A DNA stretch of 17,247 nt, from assembly GCA_041666425.1 (NCBI GenBank), contig JBAYHA010000019.1, positions 1 through 17,247 on the forward strand. Direction: 5' to 3'. Positions 1 through 8,200 of this stretch are shown here, piece after piece. The notes under the pieces are model-generated. The model worked only from the letters and a program-made list of their open reading frames with translations. It did not search any database and was not told where the DNA came from. The DNA is from JBAYHA01 sp041666425. GTDB taxonomy: Bacteria > Patescibacteriota > Patescibacteriia > UBA11705 > JABHMO01. Position 1 is the first letter of the stretch; each line of letters begins with the position of its first letter. The position numbers and the translations under genes were made by a program.

Positions 1-981
1 CAATTCTTGCCATTTTTCATTCCGTTAACTGTTTTTCTTGTTTGCTTTTTATTCTGGAAAAAATACGGCAATGACAAAAAAGATTCCCGTTCTGTTATCG
101 CCCAATACGAACCACCAAAAGAATTTTCTCTTTTGGAACTTTCGGCAATCACCAATAACGGCCATTTCCAAACAAAAGCCATCACCGCGGAAATTTTCAA
201 TCTAGCGGTCAAAGGATATTTAAAAATTGAGGCAAAAGATGAAAAAATCTTTACTTTTACCAAGACGGAAAAACCGACTGAAGCTCTGAGCCGACTTGAA
301 AAAGAATTATTAAAAACCATTTTTAAAAAAAACAACTCTTTTGAATTTTCCAAAGGCTACAATCCCAATCTGGCCAACATTATGAAATTTTCTTGGTCAA
401 CGGAAATTTCCAAAGAGTTAACCATCAAAGATATTTTGGACAAAAAAGCCAATAAAGCTTTTTGGATTTTACTTGTAATCGTAGCGATCATCGGAACTAT
501 TTCTTACTTAATTTTTAAAAATATTGACAACCAAATTCATTTAATAATTTCTTTGATACTTTCTGTATTGATCTTTGTTCTGTTTGCCTATTTTATGAAA
601 AAATTAACACCAAAAGGCCAAGATGTTTTGTGGCAAACCAAAGGTTTTCAACTTTACATGAATACGGCTGAGAAATACCGCGAACAGTTTAATGAAAAAG
701 AAAATATTTTTGAAAAATTTCTTCCCTACGCCATGCTTTTTGGTCTGACCAAAATTTGGATCAACAAAATGAAACAAATTTATGGCGAAAATTATTTCAA
801 CAGCTATCATCCGGCGTGGTTTGTCGGCGCCAATCTCGTAGCTACGAACTTTGACCAAATCGAATCGGCCATTTCCACAATTTCCAATAATTTAAATTCG
901 GCCATGACTTCATCAAGCGGTTCCGGTGGCAGTGGCTTTTCCGGTGGCGGTGGTGGTGGAGGAGGCGGTGGCGGCTGGTAA
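1..981 (+). CDS. DUF2207 family membrane protein, 3' part (5' end outside window)
   Basis: C-terminal part of a predicted membrane protein of the DUF2207 (YciQ-like) family; the biochemical role of the family is unknown. The frame is open to base 1, and a TTG at 7 is only the first possible start inside the window. Family proteins have an extracytoplasmic N-terminal domain that is absent here, so I take it as truncated by the edge. Visible, numbering from the TTG: a membrane segment (about 1-17); the family-typical YEPP motif (34-37) leading into a cytoplasmic winged-helix-like stretch; two closely spaced membrane helices (about 151-170 and 178-196); a conserved LPYAMLFGL block (239-247); and a Gly/Ser tail ending in an unbroken run of 11 Gly and a final Trp. 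Such Gly-rich tails are typical of DUF2207 proteins. It ends in TAA. No partner gene is visible on this strand. Confidence 0.85.
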   Translation, partial: QFLPFFIPLTVFLVCFLFWKKYGNDKKDSRSVIAQYEPPKEFSLLELSAITNNGHFQTKAITAEIFNLAVKGYLKIEAKDEKIFTFTKTEKPTEALSRLEKELLKTIFKKNNSFEFSKGYNPNLANIMKFSWSTEISKELTIKDILDKKANKAFWILLVIVAIIGTISYLIFKNIDNQIHLIISLILSVLIFVLFAYFMKKLTPKGQDVLWQTKGFQLYMNTAEKYREQFNEKENIFEKFLPYAMLFGLTKIWINKMKQIYGENYFNSYHPAWFVGANLVATNFDQIESAISTISNNLNSAMTSSSGSGGSGFSGGGGGGGGGGGW

Positions 982-1014
982 ATATTGATTTGTTATTTTC
1001 GACCGATTTCTCCC

Positions 1015-1146
1015 TTGTCATTTCGAGTGAACATGACCAGCCTGCCCCGAGCAAAGTCGAGGGGAGAAATCTTTTCTGTTTAGTAAATACGACATTGGAA
1101 TTTTATTATTTGAAAAGATCTCTCCATTACAGTCGAGATGACAAAG
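1015..1146. repeat. Palindromic intergenic element with nested inverted repeats
   Basis: Outer arms TTGTCATTTCGA (1015-1026) and TCGAGATGACAA (1133-1144) are complementary except at one position. Inner arms GGAGAAATCTTTTC (1063-1076) and GAAAAGATCTCTCC (1112-1125) are also complementary except at one position. Between them lies the small hairpin-like stretch CCCCGAGCAAAGTCGAGGGG (about 1045-1064). The whole could fold as one long interrupted stem. It resembles non-coding REP/MITE-like elements scattered between genes in CPR and Bacteroidetes genomes. It encodes no credible protein. Confidence 0.7.
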
Positions 1147-1190
1147 ACTATGCACGGGATGACAAAATAGCAAGTCGAGATGACAAAATA
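1132..1190. repeat. Three direct copies of a GATGACAAA-type unit
   Basis: The right end of the palindromic element is repeated: GTCGAGATGACAAA at 1132-1145, CGGGATGACAAAATAG at 1155-1170 and AGTCGAGATGACAAAATA at 1173-1190. This looks like tandem duplication of one terminus of the element. No function can be assigned. Confidence 0.7.
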
Positions 1191-1192
1191 AA

Positions 1193-1226
1193 AAAAGCGT
1201 CAACTTATGCGTAAGTTGGCGCTTTT
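1193..1226. terminator. Bidirectional intrinsic terminator
   Basis: An 11-bp stem, GCGTCAACTTA (1197-1207) with TAAGTTGGCGC (1212-1222), closes a TGCG loop with one mismatched or wobble position. It is preceded by six A and followed by TTTT. Read on the - strand it ends in a run of six T just downstream of the stop at 1246, so it should terminate the two-gene unknown unit. Read on the + strand it can also stop transcripts from the DUF2207 gene. Confidence 0.85.
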
Positions 1227-1245
1227 GCTTTTTCACTTTTTAATT

Positions 1246-1788
1246 TTATAACAAATATCGACAATGACCTCCTGATCTTTTACAAGAAAAAAGTGCGGAC
1301 TTATCATCAAATAAATCACACTTCACTTCACGTTTTTCCTGTGGATTTTTTTCACCATCAAAAATAACTTTTACTTTTACTTTGCCTTCTTTTTTTTGCA
1401 ACTCCGATAATTCCCTTGTGGAAACGAGAGGGCAACAAATAAATTCAAAATCATAACTATTTTCTTTTTTGACTTGTTTGTTCATTGGGGTCAATCTGCT
1501 GACAAAGAATTTCCAATTATCGTCATGATCAACAAACGGCGTGGAAATCTTCAACAACTTTTCGCTTGATGTGGTGATTTTCAACCAACCGACTTTTTTA
1601 TCATTTTCAATTTTCACCAACGCCAATCGAGTAAAAGTACATCCCACGATATTAATAACAAATCCTTTTGCCAAAAATTCTTTAACCTTTTCCTGACAAT
1701 CTTTTATGCTCGTACCTACACTCGCACCGTTGTATGTGGACTGATTTTCTTCAAAAGAATATTCCAAGTTAATTGCTGACTTTGCCAT
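1246..1788 (-). CDS. Hypothetical protein (180 aa), second gene of a two-gene unit
   Basis: I do not recognise this protein. It has no signal peptide and no membrane helix; alternating hydrophobic and charged stretches suggest a mostly beta-strand soluble protein. It has several cysteines, including a CC pair in the middle and a C-terminal segment with two Cys and a His (CKRSGGHC), which could bind a metal or form disulfides (inference). The ATG at 1788 is well supported: AGGAGG lies 5 nt upstream (1794-1799). Its first 20 bases overlap the end of the upstream gene, so the pair is very probably co-transcribed and translationally coupled. A terminator follows at 1193-1226. Canonical Shine-Dalgarno use is unlike the neighbouring genes and hints at foreign origin. 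Confidence 0.75.
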   Translation of the reverse strand: MAKSAINLEYSFEENQSTYNGASVGTSIKDCQEKVKEFLAKGFVINIVGCTFTRLALVKIENDKKVGWLKITTSSEKLLKISTPFVDHDDNWKFFVSRLTPMNKQVKKENSYDFEFICCPLVSTRELSELQKKEGKVKVKVIFDGEKNPQEKREVKCDLFDDKSALFSCKRSGGHCRYLL

Positions 1789-2209
1789 TTTCTCCTCCTA
1801 ACAAAAAAGAAAAATCTTCATACAATTTATTTATATCTTCATTTTCTGATCGAAAAACTTCCCAAACTTTCAATAAATCAATAATAGAAAAAAGTATTAT
1901 GGTTTGCCAAAACTTTTTTTCACCGCGTTTCCTTTCGTGTCTTTCTTTTGTTTTATAAAACTTAAACAGCTGAAGTTGCCTTTTTTCTGAGCCCAAAAAA
2001 TCACTTGCCATATCACTCAACAATTTATTTTCCTTTTTCTGACTCTTCGCACAAAGATCCTTTAAGTTTTGCAAAACCAATTTTCTGTGCGCCAAAACAA
2101 ATCTAAATCCATTCTTCAAATGAAAACCAAAAATCTCCTTGGCTTGCTCAAAAGTTAACAACTCCCCGCTCAGCATAAAATCTTCCATTTCTTCTACATC
2201 AGTAATCAT
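1769..2209 (-). CDS. Hypothetical protein (146 aa), first gene of a two-gene unit
   Basis: Not recognised. The protein is predicted to be largely alpha-helical and is rich in Lys and Glu, with a charged KERHERKRGEKK stretch near residue 90-100 followed by a hydrophobic segment (WQTIILFSIIDLLKVW) that could be a buried helix rather than a true membrane span. The ATG start at 2209 has a strong purine-rich ribosome site, GGAGGGGG (complement of 2216-2223), 6 nt upstream. The stop TAA (1769-1771) lies inside the next gene, a 20-nt overlap. A promoter with good -35 and -10 boxes lies at 2269-2296. With the downstream gene it forms a self-contained cassette (promoter, two genes, terminator) on the strand opposite to both flanking genes. 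Confidence 0.75.
   Translation of the reverse strand: MITDVEEMEDFMLSGELLTFEQAKEIFGFHLKNGFRFVLAHRKLVLQNLKDLCAKSQKKENKLLSDMASDFLGSEKRQLQLFKFYKTKERHERKRGEKKFWQTIILFSIIDLLKVWEVFRSENEDINKLYEDFSFLLGGENGKVSN
1794..1799 (-). promoter_or_regulatory. Consensus Shine-Dalgarno site fixing the start at 1788
   Basis: On the - strand the sequence reads AGGAGG, 5 nt, then ATG. It lies within the coding region of the upstream gene, so re-initiation or coupling is likely. Together with GGAGGGGG at 2216-2223 before the upstream gene, these are the only strong Shine-Dalgarno sites I see before genes in the window. Confidence 0.85.
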
Positions 2210-2268
2210 TATTAACCCCCTCCATTACCCCAATAGGGCCTTCGGTTGTCAAATAACAGAGAAACAGT

Positions 2269-2296
2269 ATTTTACCGCAATTTTAAATAAAGTCAA
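2269..2296 (-). promoter_or_regulatory. Sigma70-type promoter for the two-gene unknown unit
   Basis: On the - strand TTGACT (complement of 2291-2296), a 16-nt spacer and TAAAAT (complement of 2269-2274) match the -35 and -10 consensus at five of six positions each. The predicted transcript start near 2262 leaves a leader of roughly 50 nt before the ATG at 2209. Box identity is read directly; activity is inferred. Confidence 0.6.
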
Positions 2297-2377
2297 ACTA
2301 CCTACTATAATTTTAAATCGTAAACGCAATTCATGAAGGTCTGTGGGAAATTTAAATTTAAAGCCCTTTCTTCTCAT

Positions 2378-2442
2378 CACTCCGGACCTGCCTGCGCGTA
2401 GCCGAACTACGCTTCGGCGGAGGCACGGTCAAGTCCGGAGTG
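2378..2442. repeat. GC-rich nested palindromic element
   Basis: Perfect 10-bp outer arms CACTCCGGAC (2378-2387) and GTCCGGAGTG (2433-2442) enclose GCCT/AGGC (2390-2393, 2421-2424) and two mutually exclusive inner hairpins: CGTAG/CTACG (2397-2401, 2407-2411) and GCCGAA/TTCGGC (2401-2406, 2413-2418). It is far more GC-rich than its surroundings and resembles REP-like elements of CPR genomes. It lies in the 302-base gap between the two-gene unit and the ATPase. Apart from the promoters listed, I see nothing else in that gap. Confidence 0.7.
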
Positions 2443-2501
2443 ACGGCGAGGTGGCGATGCCTGCATCACTCAATTCTCTTTTTATAAAACAAAAAACCTG
2501 T

Positions 2502-2507
2502 TATAAT
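2502..2507 (+). promoter_or_regulatory. TATAAT -10 box placed for a leaderless or near-leaderless ATPase mRNA
   Basis: A perfect TATAAT ends only 4 nt before the ATG at 2512. A standard -10 to start distance puts transcription start at about 2514, on top of the first ATG and 7 nt before the in-frame ATG at 2521. The -35 region is weak (T-rich). There is no Shine-Dalgarno site. Either the mRNA is leaderless from 2512 or it has a very short leader to 2521. Confidence 0.5.
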
Positions 2508-2511
2508 ATTC

Positions 2512-5034
2512 ATGAAATGTATGTCATTTTCTGAATACACAAACAAAAACGAAAACCAAGTTTTGCTTGAACTAAAAAGCGACAAAAACGGGCTGACAAA
2601 AACAGAAGCGAAAAAAAGACAAAAACAAAACAAACAAAATGAAATTAATAATCAAGCTCCAAACGGTTTGACTATTTTTTGGCGTCAATTTTGCTCACCA
2701 TTTATTTATATTTTATTGCTCGCATCCGGACTTTCTTTTTTTATGGGCGAAAGAATTGATAGCTACATCATTCTCGGCATTGTTTTGTTAAATACGCTTC
2801 TCGGTTTTTTCCAAGAATACCACTCCGCCAAATCTTTATACTTATTAAAAAAAATTTTAACGCATCGAGCCAGAGTTATTCGCGACAGCGAAGAAATTTT
2901 AATCAACAGCGAGGAATTGGTTATCGGCGACATTATAAAATTAGTCGCCGGCGATATTGTCCCTGCCGACTTGCGCATAACAAACAACAATGGATTAATT
3001 GTTGATGAATCAATCTTGACCGGAGAGTCTATTGAAATAGCCAAAAATGAAAAACCCTTGAAAAAATCGACCAAAAACCTTTACCAAGCCCAAAACATCC
3101 TTTTTTCCGGAACAAAAGTCATTTGCGGAGAAGCGCTGGCTGTGGTTATTGCCATGGGTGCCAATACCGTCATGGGCGGAGTTTCCAAATTAACAGTGGA
3201 AACAAATAAAAAAAGCCTTTTTGAAAAAAACATCTACCAATTCAGCAAATTTATTTTACAACTTATTTTAATTACCATTGTTTTGATTTTTGTCGCCAAC
3301 TTGCTTATCAAAGGTGAAAGCGCGCGGATCATGGAAATACTTCTCTTCAGCATCGCCTTGGCGGTTGGCGTAATTCCCGAAGCTTTGCCCCTTGTCACAA
3401 CGCTTTCATTAAGCAAGGGCGCACTTCGCTTGGCCAAAAATAAAGTTATCGTGCGTCGACTATCAGCTGTTGAAGATTTGGGAGGAATTGAAATTCTTTG
3501 TACTGACAAAACAGGCACTATTACCGAAAATATAATGCAAATAGTTGATTTCAACAGTGCCTCAAAAGAGTTCACCCTGCTTCTGGCCGGATTAGCTTCG
3601 GAAAAAATAAAACAAAAAAATCATGACAACGACACTAACAACTCTTTTGATCACGCCATTTGGGGTGGAATTTCTAAAAAAATAAAGGCTGAGTTAAATA
3701 AATTCACAAGAATTGCGGAAATTCCTTTTTCACCGGAACGGCGCAGAAACAGCGTCTTGGTCAAAAACAATAACAAAAAAGAACTCATTGTGAGAGGAGC
3801 AGTAGAATTTGTTTTACCGCTTTGTCATAATTTAACAGAAGAAAAAATAACCGAACTTTCAAAATGGCAAAAGAAACAAGGCTTACTTGGCCGAAGAGTC
3901 ATCGCGCTTGCTTACAAAAATTTCTCCCATGAAAAATACACTGTTAAAAATGAAACTGATTTTCTTTTTGGCGGATTAATCTCTTTACTTGATCCAATAA
4001 AAAAAACAACACGCGAGGCGATCAAAAAGGCCGAAGCGCTTGGCGTACAAATAAAAATTTTGACCGGCGACAGTCGCGAAGTGGCTGTTTCGGTCGGCCA
4101 AAAAATCGGCATACTCAAAAACGAAAACCAAGTTTTGACCGGCGACGAGTTCTGTGAACTGTCGCCGGAAAAACAACTGCTCGCAGTACAAACAATACCC
4201 ATTTTTGCCCGAGTTTCTCCCGAACAAAAATTCCAAATTATTGAAAAATTACAAAAAACAAAAAATGTCGGTTATCTTGGTGAAGGCATCAACGACGCCC
4301 CGGCATTAAAATTAGCCAATGTCTCCATGGTTGTTGACCATGCTTGCGATATTGCTCGCGACTCGGCAGACATTGTTCTTTTGAATCCTGATTTAAATGT
4401 AATCATTGACAGCATAAAATCCGGCCGAGAAATTTTTTCCAATATCGTTAAATATTTAAAAATCACACTTATTTCCAACTTTGGTAATTTTTTTGCCTTG
4501 GCCGTTTCATCACTTTTCATCCCCTATTTGCCAATGCTAACAGTACAAATTTTGCTTTTAAATCTTTTATCCGACGCCCCAATGATTTCCATTGCCAGTG
4601 ACAATATTGATCGCGAAGAAATAAAAAAACCAAAACAATACGGAGTGCACGAAGTTATTTCCATTTCTCTTGTCTTGGGTTTGATAAGTACGATTTTTGA
4701 TTTTTTATTTTTTGCAATTTTTATGAAACACAATCCGGAAGAACTGCAAACGGCGTGGTTTCTTGGAAGCGTCCTTACGGAAATCGCTCTAATCTATTCC
4801 GTCCGCACCAAACATTGGTTCTGGCAAGCCAAAAGGCCCAGCAAAACAGTTCTGATTCCGACAATTTTTGCGGTAGCAATGGCTTTCTTGTTAACTACTT
4901 CCAGTTTTGGGCAAAGACTTTTTCACTTCCAAAAACCTTCAACCGAACATTTGTTGATTATTCTCTTGTTAGTCAGCGGATATTTCATTGTCAGTGAAAT
5001 TTTAAAAAAAGCTTATTACAGAAAAGTAAAATAG
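2512..5034 (+). CDS. P-type cation-transporting ATPase, P3-like (MgtA/H+-ATPase related)
   Basis: Inner-membrane ion pump of 840 aa that couples ATP hydrolysis, through an aspartyl-phosphate, to cation transport. Visible in order: N-terminal cation-ATPase domain; first membrane pair (about 56-105); actuator motif TGES (170-173); membrane pair 3-4 (about 245-300) with PEALP (289-293); phosphorylation site DKTGT (332-336, Asp332); nucleotide-domain SPERRR (408-412) and VRGA (427-430, in place of KGA); TGDS (518-521); hinge motif GEGINDAP (590-597), where the usual first Asp is Glu591; and six C-terminal helices. The region after the hinge (SNFGNFFAL, PYLPML, NLLSDAP) reads like the P3 class. 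PEALP lies between MgtA PEMLP and H+-ATPase PVALP, so the ion (Mg2+, H+ or other) is unresolved. Start: ATG at 2512, or in-frame ATG at 2521; a TATAAT box abuts both. It stands alone and is followed by a terminator. Confidence 0.9.
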   Translation: MKCMSFSEYTNKNENQVLLELKSDKNGLTKTEAKKRQKQNKQNEINNQAPNGLTIFWRQFCSPFIYILLLASGLSFFMGERIDSYIILGIVLLNTLLGFFQEYHSAKSLYLLKKILTHRARVIRDSEEILINSEELVIGDIIKLVAGDIVPADLRITNNNGLIVDESILTGESIEIAKNEKPLKKSTKNLYQAQNILFSGTKVICGEALAVVIAMGANTVMGGVSKLTVETNKKSLFEKNIYQFSKFILQLILITIVLIFVANLLIKGESARIMEILLFSIALAVGVIPEALPLVTTLSLSKGALRLAKNKVIVRRLSAVEDLGGIEILCTDKTGTITENIMQIVDFNSASKEFTLLLAGLASEKIKQKNHDNDTNNSFDHAIWGGISKKIKAELNKFTRIAEIPFSPERRRNSVLVKNNNKKELIVRGAVEFVLPLCHNLTEEKITELSKWQKKQGLLGRRVIALAYKNFSHEKYTVKNETDFLFGGLISLLDPIKKTTREAIKKAEALGVQIKILTGDSREVAVSVGQKIGILKNENQVLTGDEFCELSPEKQLLAVQTIPIFARVSPEQKFQIIEKLQKTKNVGYLGEGINDAPALKLANVSMVVDHACDIARDSADIVLLNPDLNVIIDSIKSGREIFSNIVKYLKITLISNFGNFFALAVSSLFIPYLPMLTVQILLLNLLSDAPMISIASDNIDREEIKKPKQYGVHEVISISLVLGLISTIFDFLFFAIFMKHNPEELQTAWFLGSVLTEIALIYSVRTKHWFWQAKRPSKTVLIPTIFAVAMAFLLTTSSFGQRLFHFQKPSTEHLLIILLLVSGYFIVSEILKKAYYRKVK

Positions 5035-5062
5035 TTCATAAAGTAAAAAATATTTCACTTGA

Positions 5063-5125
5063 GCCGACTTTAGTCGGCGACAAAAAAACACCAACGTCGA
5101 TTTTCATACGCCGACTGAAGTCGGC
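5063..5125. repeat. Two copies of the palindrome GCCGACTNNAGTCGGC
   Basis: GCCGACTTTAGTCGGC at 5063-5078 and GCCGACTGAAGTCGGC at 5110-5125 have identical 7-bp arms and different 2-bp centres. The second copy sits in the loop of the terminator stem at 5082-5148. This is a REP-like element; arm sequence is conserved while the centre varies. Confidence 0.8.
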
Positions 5126-5148
5126 TGGAAATATGGTTGGTGTTTTTT
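5082..5148. terminator. Bidirectional terminator of the ATPase gene (and possibly smc)
   Basis: AAAAAAACACCAAC (5082-5095) pairs with GTTGGTGTTTTTT (5136-5148), giving a stem ending in T6 on the + strand and T7 on the - strand. The 40-nt loop holds a GCCGAC palindrome, making a two-tier hairpin. It lies downstream of both convergent genes (ATPase stop 5034, smc stop 5237). Confidence 0.75.
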
Positions 5149-5204
5149 AATATCTTAATTCACTTTTGTTTCTTTTCTTTTTTGCTTTATTACTCTATTA
5201 GTCA

Positions 5205-5251
5205 GTTGCTCAGTTGCTCTGTTACTCCGTTGCTCATTATTCCGTTGCTTC
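5205..5251. repeat. Degenerate 8-bp tandem repeat GTTGCTCN overlapping the smc 3' end
   Basis: Consecutive units: GTTGCTCA (5205-5212), GTTGCTCT (5213-5220), GTTACTCC (5221-5228), GTTGCTCA (5229-5236), TTATTCC (5237-5243), GTTGCTTC (5244-5251). The smc stop codon (5237-5239) and last codons fall inside the array, so the C-terminal residues EATE are repeat-derived. A related array occurs at 16700-16755. Confidence 0.75.
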
Positions 5252-8200
5252 CTTCTCCGCTCCTTCCAAATTCAACGACAAAGTTTTTGAGACCCCATCA
5301 TCACCCATCGCTACACCGTACAGAACGTCCGCTACATGCATGGTTATACGATTGTGAGTGATTATCACGAACTGTGATTTGTAGGCTAATTCCTGAAGAA
5401 TTTGCGAAAATTTATGTGAATTTGATTCGTCAAGCGCCGCCTCAACCTCATCCATAACAACAAATGGTGCCGGATTACTATCAATAATCGCGCAAATTAA
5501 CGCCAAAGAAGTCATCGTTCTTTCGCCTCCGGACAAGACGGCAATATTATTGATTTTTTTGTTTGGCGGAGCCACCATTATTTCAATTCCGGTATTTACC
5601 AAAACCGATTTATTTTCCACCAAATTTTCATTTTGTTTTTTTTCTTCTTGCGCTTCTAAATTTGGATTTTCCAAATTATTCAAAACCGCTTCATTTATTT
5701 CCTCGGTCGCCGACTTTTCTCTTTGCACCAATTCCAACCGCGCCCTTCCGCCATTAAAAATTTTGGTAAAATATCTTTCAAACGCTTCATTGATTTTTTT
5801 AAATGAAATTGTAAATTGATTATTGATCACCTCGTCCAATTCAACAACAATTTTTTCCAAATCAACCAAGCCTTTGTCCAAATCATTAACTTGGCCGGTC
5901 AAAAATTCATATCTTTCACTGACCTCTCGGTGTTCATCGACAATTTCCGGATCAATGCCCCCAATTTGTTCCAGATTATTTTTTAATTTTCCGATTTCAA
6001 ACCACAAACTATCAATATTAATCACGCTGGCGGTATCAACTTTTAAAAATTCCTCAATTAGTCCGCCATCTTCTTGGCCGAACTCGGTCAAAATTTCTTT
6101 TTCCAAATCTTCTCTTTTTGTTTCTATTTTCGCCAAAGCAATTTGCAATTCATTGACCTCACCGGAAACTCCATTGACCTTGTTCTGACAGTTCTGCATT
6201 TCATCTTGTAGACGAAAAACCTGATTTTTTTTCTTTTCTTCTTCGAGATTAAACTCGTCCAAATTTTGCCTGATCGCGGACAATTCTTTTTCAAGATTTT
6301 TCAAATCTTTTTCCAAACGCTCTTTTTGTTTTTCCAAATCAGCCAAATATCGATCATAATCCTTTGGTTCAACCTTGTTTTCATTTATTTCCAAAGCGAT
6401 TTTTTGACTCTCTTTTTGCAAAACCTCGCCATCATTTTCGAGGGCCTTTTTTTTGGTTTCCGCCACCTGTATATCCACCCGCCAGTTATTTATTTCTACG
6501 GATAACTTTTCTCTTGCAATTTCCAAGGACTCCAACCGTGAACGATTAATTGTAATTTCTCTTATTTTTTCTTCGTATGAAACAGCGCCCTTATCGTCAA
6601 TGCTCGCCCAAAAATTATTTTTCTTTTGGAAACCGCCACGCATAGCTCCGCTTTTTTCCAACAAATCTCCATCAAGAGTCACCATTCTTTCCGTGCCCAC
6701 TCCAATAGCTTTGGCATTTTCAATGGTATCAACAACAATCGTTCGACCAAAAACAAAATCAAAAATATTTTTGTATTTTTCATCATAATTAACCAAATCA
6801 ACCGCATACCCAATCGCCCCATTTAATGACAAAACTCCACGACCGTTTTGGCCATTAAATTTAATTTTGTTCATCGGCAAAAAAGTCACCGTTCCCAATC
6901 TGTTTTCTTTTAAATAATTGATGCACCTAACCGCAATTGATTCATTTTCGACCACCACTGACAATAGTTTGTTTCCTGCCGATACGCCGAGACAAAGTTC
7001 ATACATTTCCTCGGTTTTGCCGATTTCCGCAACAGTACCAATAATTCCGGACATTTTGGTCCGTAATTTTAAAACCGCCCGAATCGCTTCGCGACCGTAA
7101 TTTTCTTTGTTGCCAGATTTCAGCCGAAGCAACTCTTCTTCGGCTACTTTTAAATTATTGCTCAAAACAGTTTGTTCATTTATGAGCGAGCTTAACTTAC
7201 TTTCCGCTTCCATCTTTTGATTTTGCTGATATTTATATTTAACAACCAAATTATTCAAGCTCTCCGTAATTTCCGATAATCGTCTTTCCGTTTCTTCTTT
7301 TTTGTCGATAAGCCAAGATAAATTTTGTTTGCCCGCTTTCAGGTACTCCAAACTCATCTTACCCTTAATCATCGCCAAATCTTTTAAAATTTCATTTTTT
7401 TTGCCGAGGAAATCATTATATTCTTTTTGCAAATTATTAAAAATATCTTTGCGCGATTCTTCGCGTGACAAACGTCCAAGCTCAAACTGAATCTCATTTA
7501 ATTTTTCACGCCACTCGTCCGACAATGCCTGACGAGTAGCCAAAAGCTCGGCTTTTTCGGCGCGAGATTTTTCTAAATTCTTGAGGTTATAAGAATAATA
7601 TTTTTTTTGTTCCTCGCGTAGCGCGCTTTCAATTTCTTTGCGCTGTTCAAGCTTTTTTAACTGTCTGGTTAAAAGTCGCAATCGCGGCTCCAACTCGGCA
7701 ATAATTTTGTTTGTTTCGAGAAGATTTTCCCGAGTTTTGCGTAATCGGTTAACGGCCTGATCTCTTTTTATTTGAAATTGTTTGACTCCGGTCGCTTCAT
7801 CAAAAAAATCTTTTCTTTCAAAAGCGGAAATATTAATAATATGATCAACCATGCCCTGACCAACGATACTGTAACTGCGTTGGCCAAAATTTGCCTTCGC
7901 CAAAAGCATCAGCAAATCAAAAAGTCGCACTTTGTTTTGATTTATCAAATATTCGGTTTCGCCATTGCGATAAACACGACGAGTCAAAACAACTTCACTA
8001 TAATCAATCGGCAAAGCGCCATCTTCATTATTCATTGTTAAAACAACCTCCGCAAAACCCTGTCGCGCGCGTTTTTCCGATCCGCCAAAAATAACATCAT
8101 CCGCTTTTTTGCAACGAATCAGTTTTAAACTCTGTTCGCCAAGCACCCAACGAATGGCATCGGAAACATTGGATTTTCCCGAACCGTTTGGCCCGACCAC

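Noticed and set aside
990..1236. ORFs on both strands over the palindromic element
   Set aside because: Their products are just translated repeat (for example SRDDKIKK-type reiterations); no start signal or family resemblance.
2210..2511. tRNA or other structured RNA gene in this gap
   Set aside because: The hairpins present are those of the palindromic element; no cloverleaf, anticodon arm or T-loop sequence is visible.
2343..2534. 63-codon + strand ORF before the ATPase
   Set aside because: It runs through the GC-rich palindromic element, overlaps the ATPase start and has no ribosome site.
5550..8094. Several + strand ORFs of 60-121 codons inside smc
   Set aside because: They are antisense shadows of the smc frame; codon composition is low-complexity Ser/Phe/Ile and there are no start signals.
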